In this document: one piece after another, positions 62,548 through 64,000 of the stretch
How the letters are laid out: each line of letters opens with the position of its first letter
How positions within the stretch are numbered: position 1 is the first letter of the stretch
Assembly (NCBI GenBank): GCA_026126305.1
Contig: JAHCJI010000001.1
Location: forward strand, 186,001 to 250,000
DNA: 64,000 nt
Source of the DNA: Phycisphaeraceae bacterium
Lineage (GTDB): Bacteria > Planctomycetota > Phycisphaerae > Phycisphaerales > UBA1924
Direction of reading: 5' to 3'
Translations under genes and position numbers: made by a program
The notes under the pieces: model-generated
What the model saw: the letters and a program-made list of their open reading frames with translations, nothing else
Databases searched by the model: none
What the model was told of the DNA's origin: nothing

Positions 62548-62949
62548 TTATCGAGGTGCCCACTCCACGCCATACAGCTGCCCGAGCCGTTTCGACCAGG
62601 CTTCCAAGAGCTGTCGCTGGGCCCGGCTGTCGCCCTGTGGTTCGATGAAGGCCGACAACATGGCGTTGCCATCATCGGTGTACCGGGCAGCGGCCCAGCC
62701 CTCTCGGCTTTCGAGCATCAGGAATGTCGCGTGGTACGTATCGCCTTGCCAGGATCCTTCGAGCAGGGCCCCCTCGACCCGTTCCAAGGCCACCAGCAGC
62801 GCCCGGGGGGCATCGTCATGGTCGGCGGGCACGGGGCCCAGCGTGCTGGGGCCATCGGTGGGCACGATGGGCCGGGGCTTGGCCACGCAACCCGATAAGA
62901 CCGCGGACAGGGTGAATATCAGAGTGTAGGCGATTGTTTGGTATTTCAT
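62548..62949 (-). CDS. Small lipoprotein
   Basis: The 133-residue protein has a signal ending in lipobox AVLSGC (Cys21) and a Pro-rich spacer. A ~90-residue folded domain follows with LEGSWQGDTYHATFLMLESR. It probably sits in a membrane facing the periplasm. No function is known. It converges on the phoR-like gene and diverges from phoH with 36 bases between starts. Confidence 0.78.
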   Translation of the reverse strand: MKYQTIAYTLIFTLSAVLSGCVAKPRPIVPTDGPSTLGPVPADHDDAPRALLVALERVEGALLEGSWQGDTYHATFLMLESREGWAAARYTDDGNAMLSAFIEPQGDSRAQRQLLEAWSKRLGQLYGVEWAPR

Positions 62950-62985
62950 GTGCTGGGCAGATTGGGCTCAGATAAGATACCGGGC

Positions 62986-64000
62986 GTGACGACATCAACT
63001 GATACGTCGCACGTTGTGGAGACAGGCTTCTTGGAATTGACCATCGAGTTTCCCCTTGGCCCCGATCCTGTTCGGGTGCTGGGTGTCCATGATCGGAATG
63101 TACGCCTGCTCCGCGAGGGGCTCGGGGTGTCGGTGACGCCCAAAGGCGGCGTGGTGCGCATCAGCGGGCCCGAGGGTGAGGTGCGGGCCGCCGAGGGCGT
63201 GCTGCGCGCGTTGCTCAAGCGCGGCGGGTCCGTCTCCCGGGCCGACGTGCTGCACTTGCTGGCCGAGGCGGCCTCGGGTGGGCCGGTCTCGGGCTTTGGC
63301 TCTGGTCATGCCTGGCCGGCCGCCGTCATGCTCGAGCCTTCTCCCCATGGAATGAGCCGCGAAGGGCAGGCGTGGGAGGGGCCGCTGGCGGTCTATAGCG
63401 GGGGGCGGCAGATCCGGGCCCGCACGCCCGGGCAAGAACACTATCTCGAGGCCATCCGCACGCACGAACTGGTCTTCGGCATGGGCCCGGCGGGCACGGG
63501 TAAGACGTACCTGGCCGTGGCGGCGGCCGTTCACCTGCTGCGTACCGACCGGGTGCGCAAGCTGGTGCTGGTCAGGCCGGCCGTGGAGGCTGGCGAGCGG
63601 CTGGGCTTCTTGCCGGGCGACATGCAGGCGAAGGTGCATCCGTACCTGAGGCCATTGCTGGACGCGCTCTACGACATGATGGACGTGGGGACGATGGAAC
63701 GGTTCCTCGAGAGCGGGGTGATCGAGATCGCGCCGCTGGCATTCATGCGCGGCCGCACGCTCAACCAGGCGGCCATCCTGCTCGACGAGGCGCAGAACAG
63801 CACCACCGGGCAGATGCAGATGTTCCTGACACGCATGGGCGAGGGCTCGCGCATGATCGTGACGGGAGACCCCACCCAGATCGACCTGCCCGACCCGGCG
63901 GCTAGCGGATTGATCGACGCGGCCCGGCGGCTGAGGCGTGTCAAGGGCGTGGCCTTTGCCAGCCTGACACGAGACGACGTGGTGCGACATCCGTTAGTGC
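62986..64000 (+). CDS. PhoH-family ATPase, 5' part
   Basis: The visible 338 residues start with GTG at 62986. A KH-like N-terminal domain (VLGVHDRNVRLL) precedes a P-loop ATPase: Walker A GPAGTGKTYLAVA, LVRPAVEAGERLGFLPGD, Walker B AAILLDEAQN and VTGDPTQIDLP. PhoH-like proteins are RNA-linked ATPases, often near ybeY. The gene continues beyond the right edge. A TAAGAT sits only eight bases before the GTG, so a leaderless transcript is possible. Confidence 0.92.
   Translation, partial: MTTSTDTSHVVETGFLELTIEFPLGPDPVRVLGVHDRNVRLLREGLGVSVTPKGGVVRISGPEGEVRAAEGVLRALLKRGGSVSRADVLHLLAEAASGGPVSGFGSGHAWPAAVMLEPSPHGMSREGQAWEGPLAVYSGGRQIRARTPGQEHYLEAIRTHELVFGMGPAGTGKTYLAVAAAVHLLRTDRVRKLVLVRPAVEAGERLGFLPGDMQAKVHPYLRPLLDALYDMMDVGTMERFLESGVIEIAPLAFMRGRTLNQAAILLDEAQNSTTGQMQMFLTRMGEGSRMIVTGDPTQIDLPDPAASGLIDAARRLRRVKGVAFASLTRDDVVRHPLV

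Overview
The window is high-GC bacterial chromosome, most likely from a planctomycete of the Phycisphaerae (Phycisphaerales). The best clue is a repeated C-terminal module, an Asp-rich calcium loop followed by a TIFDFLxFQxxFA-type helix and often ending in Gly-Cys. It occurs in five secreted proteins here and matches what I know as the GC-type dockerin domain of that group. A Gly-rich RRM protein, a single-chain glycyl-tRNA synthetase, pyruvate phosphate dikinase and several conserved proteins without a recognised function fit that placement. The assignment is inference from protein families, not from a marker gene.

Layout. 1-8.7 kb: start of dihydrolipoyl dehydrogenase, a secreted dockerin-type protein, tRNA-Gly, an RRM protein, an hldE operon (receiver protein, small protein, HldE, ASCH protein), a DoxX protein, a zinc-ribbon membrane protein and a lone nuoC. 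8.6-14.7 kb: surface-sugar genes (GT4, a reversed-order HldE-like fusion, GT2), then NUDIX and pabB. 14.8-28.1 kb: ppdK, a thioredoxin-fold protein without cysteines, phhA, a Uma2 nuclease, GlyRS with a compositionally odd insert, two more dockerin-type proteins and a FabF-like synthase.

28.1-33.2 kb is the most unusual part: seven co-directional genes including a portal protein, a scaffold-like protein and an SU10/DUF5309-type major capsid protein. No terminase, integrase, tape measure or lysis enzyme lies next to them. 33.4-41.4 kb: a metal efflux transporter, ClpC, a lipoprotein, HolA and a cytosolic FHA-GAF histidine kinase. 41.4-45.4 kb is lower in GC: an AT-hook/winged-helix protein, ParB with a near-consensus parS site, an orphan histidine kinase with a second parS core inside its coding sequence, an ABC ATPase and a DciA-like DUF721 protein. 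45.3-64 kb: a DASS transporter, two tandem secreted M14 carboxypeptidases with dockerin-type tails, STAS, an NfeD-like protein, GT2, a weakly BshC-like protein, a BtuF-like lipoprotein, ArgRS, a porin, a PhoB/PhoR-like pair, a lipoprotein and the start of PhoH.

Two chromosome-scale signals coincide. The plus strand is C-rich on the left, whatever the gene direction, and becomes G-rich on the right; the change falls at about 30.5-31.3 kb inside the phage-like module. ParB and the parS sites lie about 12 kb to the right. Together they suggest that the window is close to the replication origin, although I saw neither dnaA nor a perfect DnaA-box cluster.
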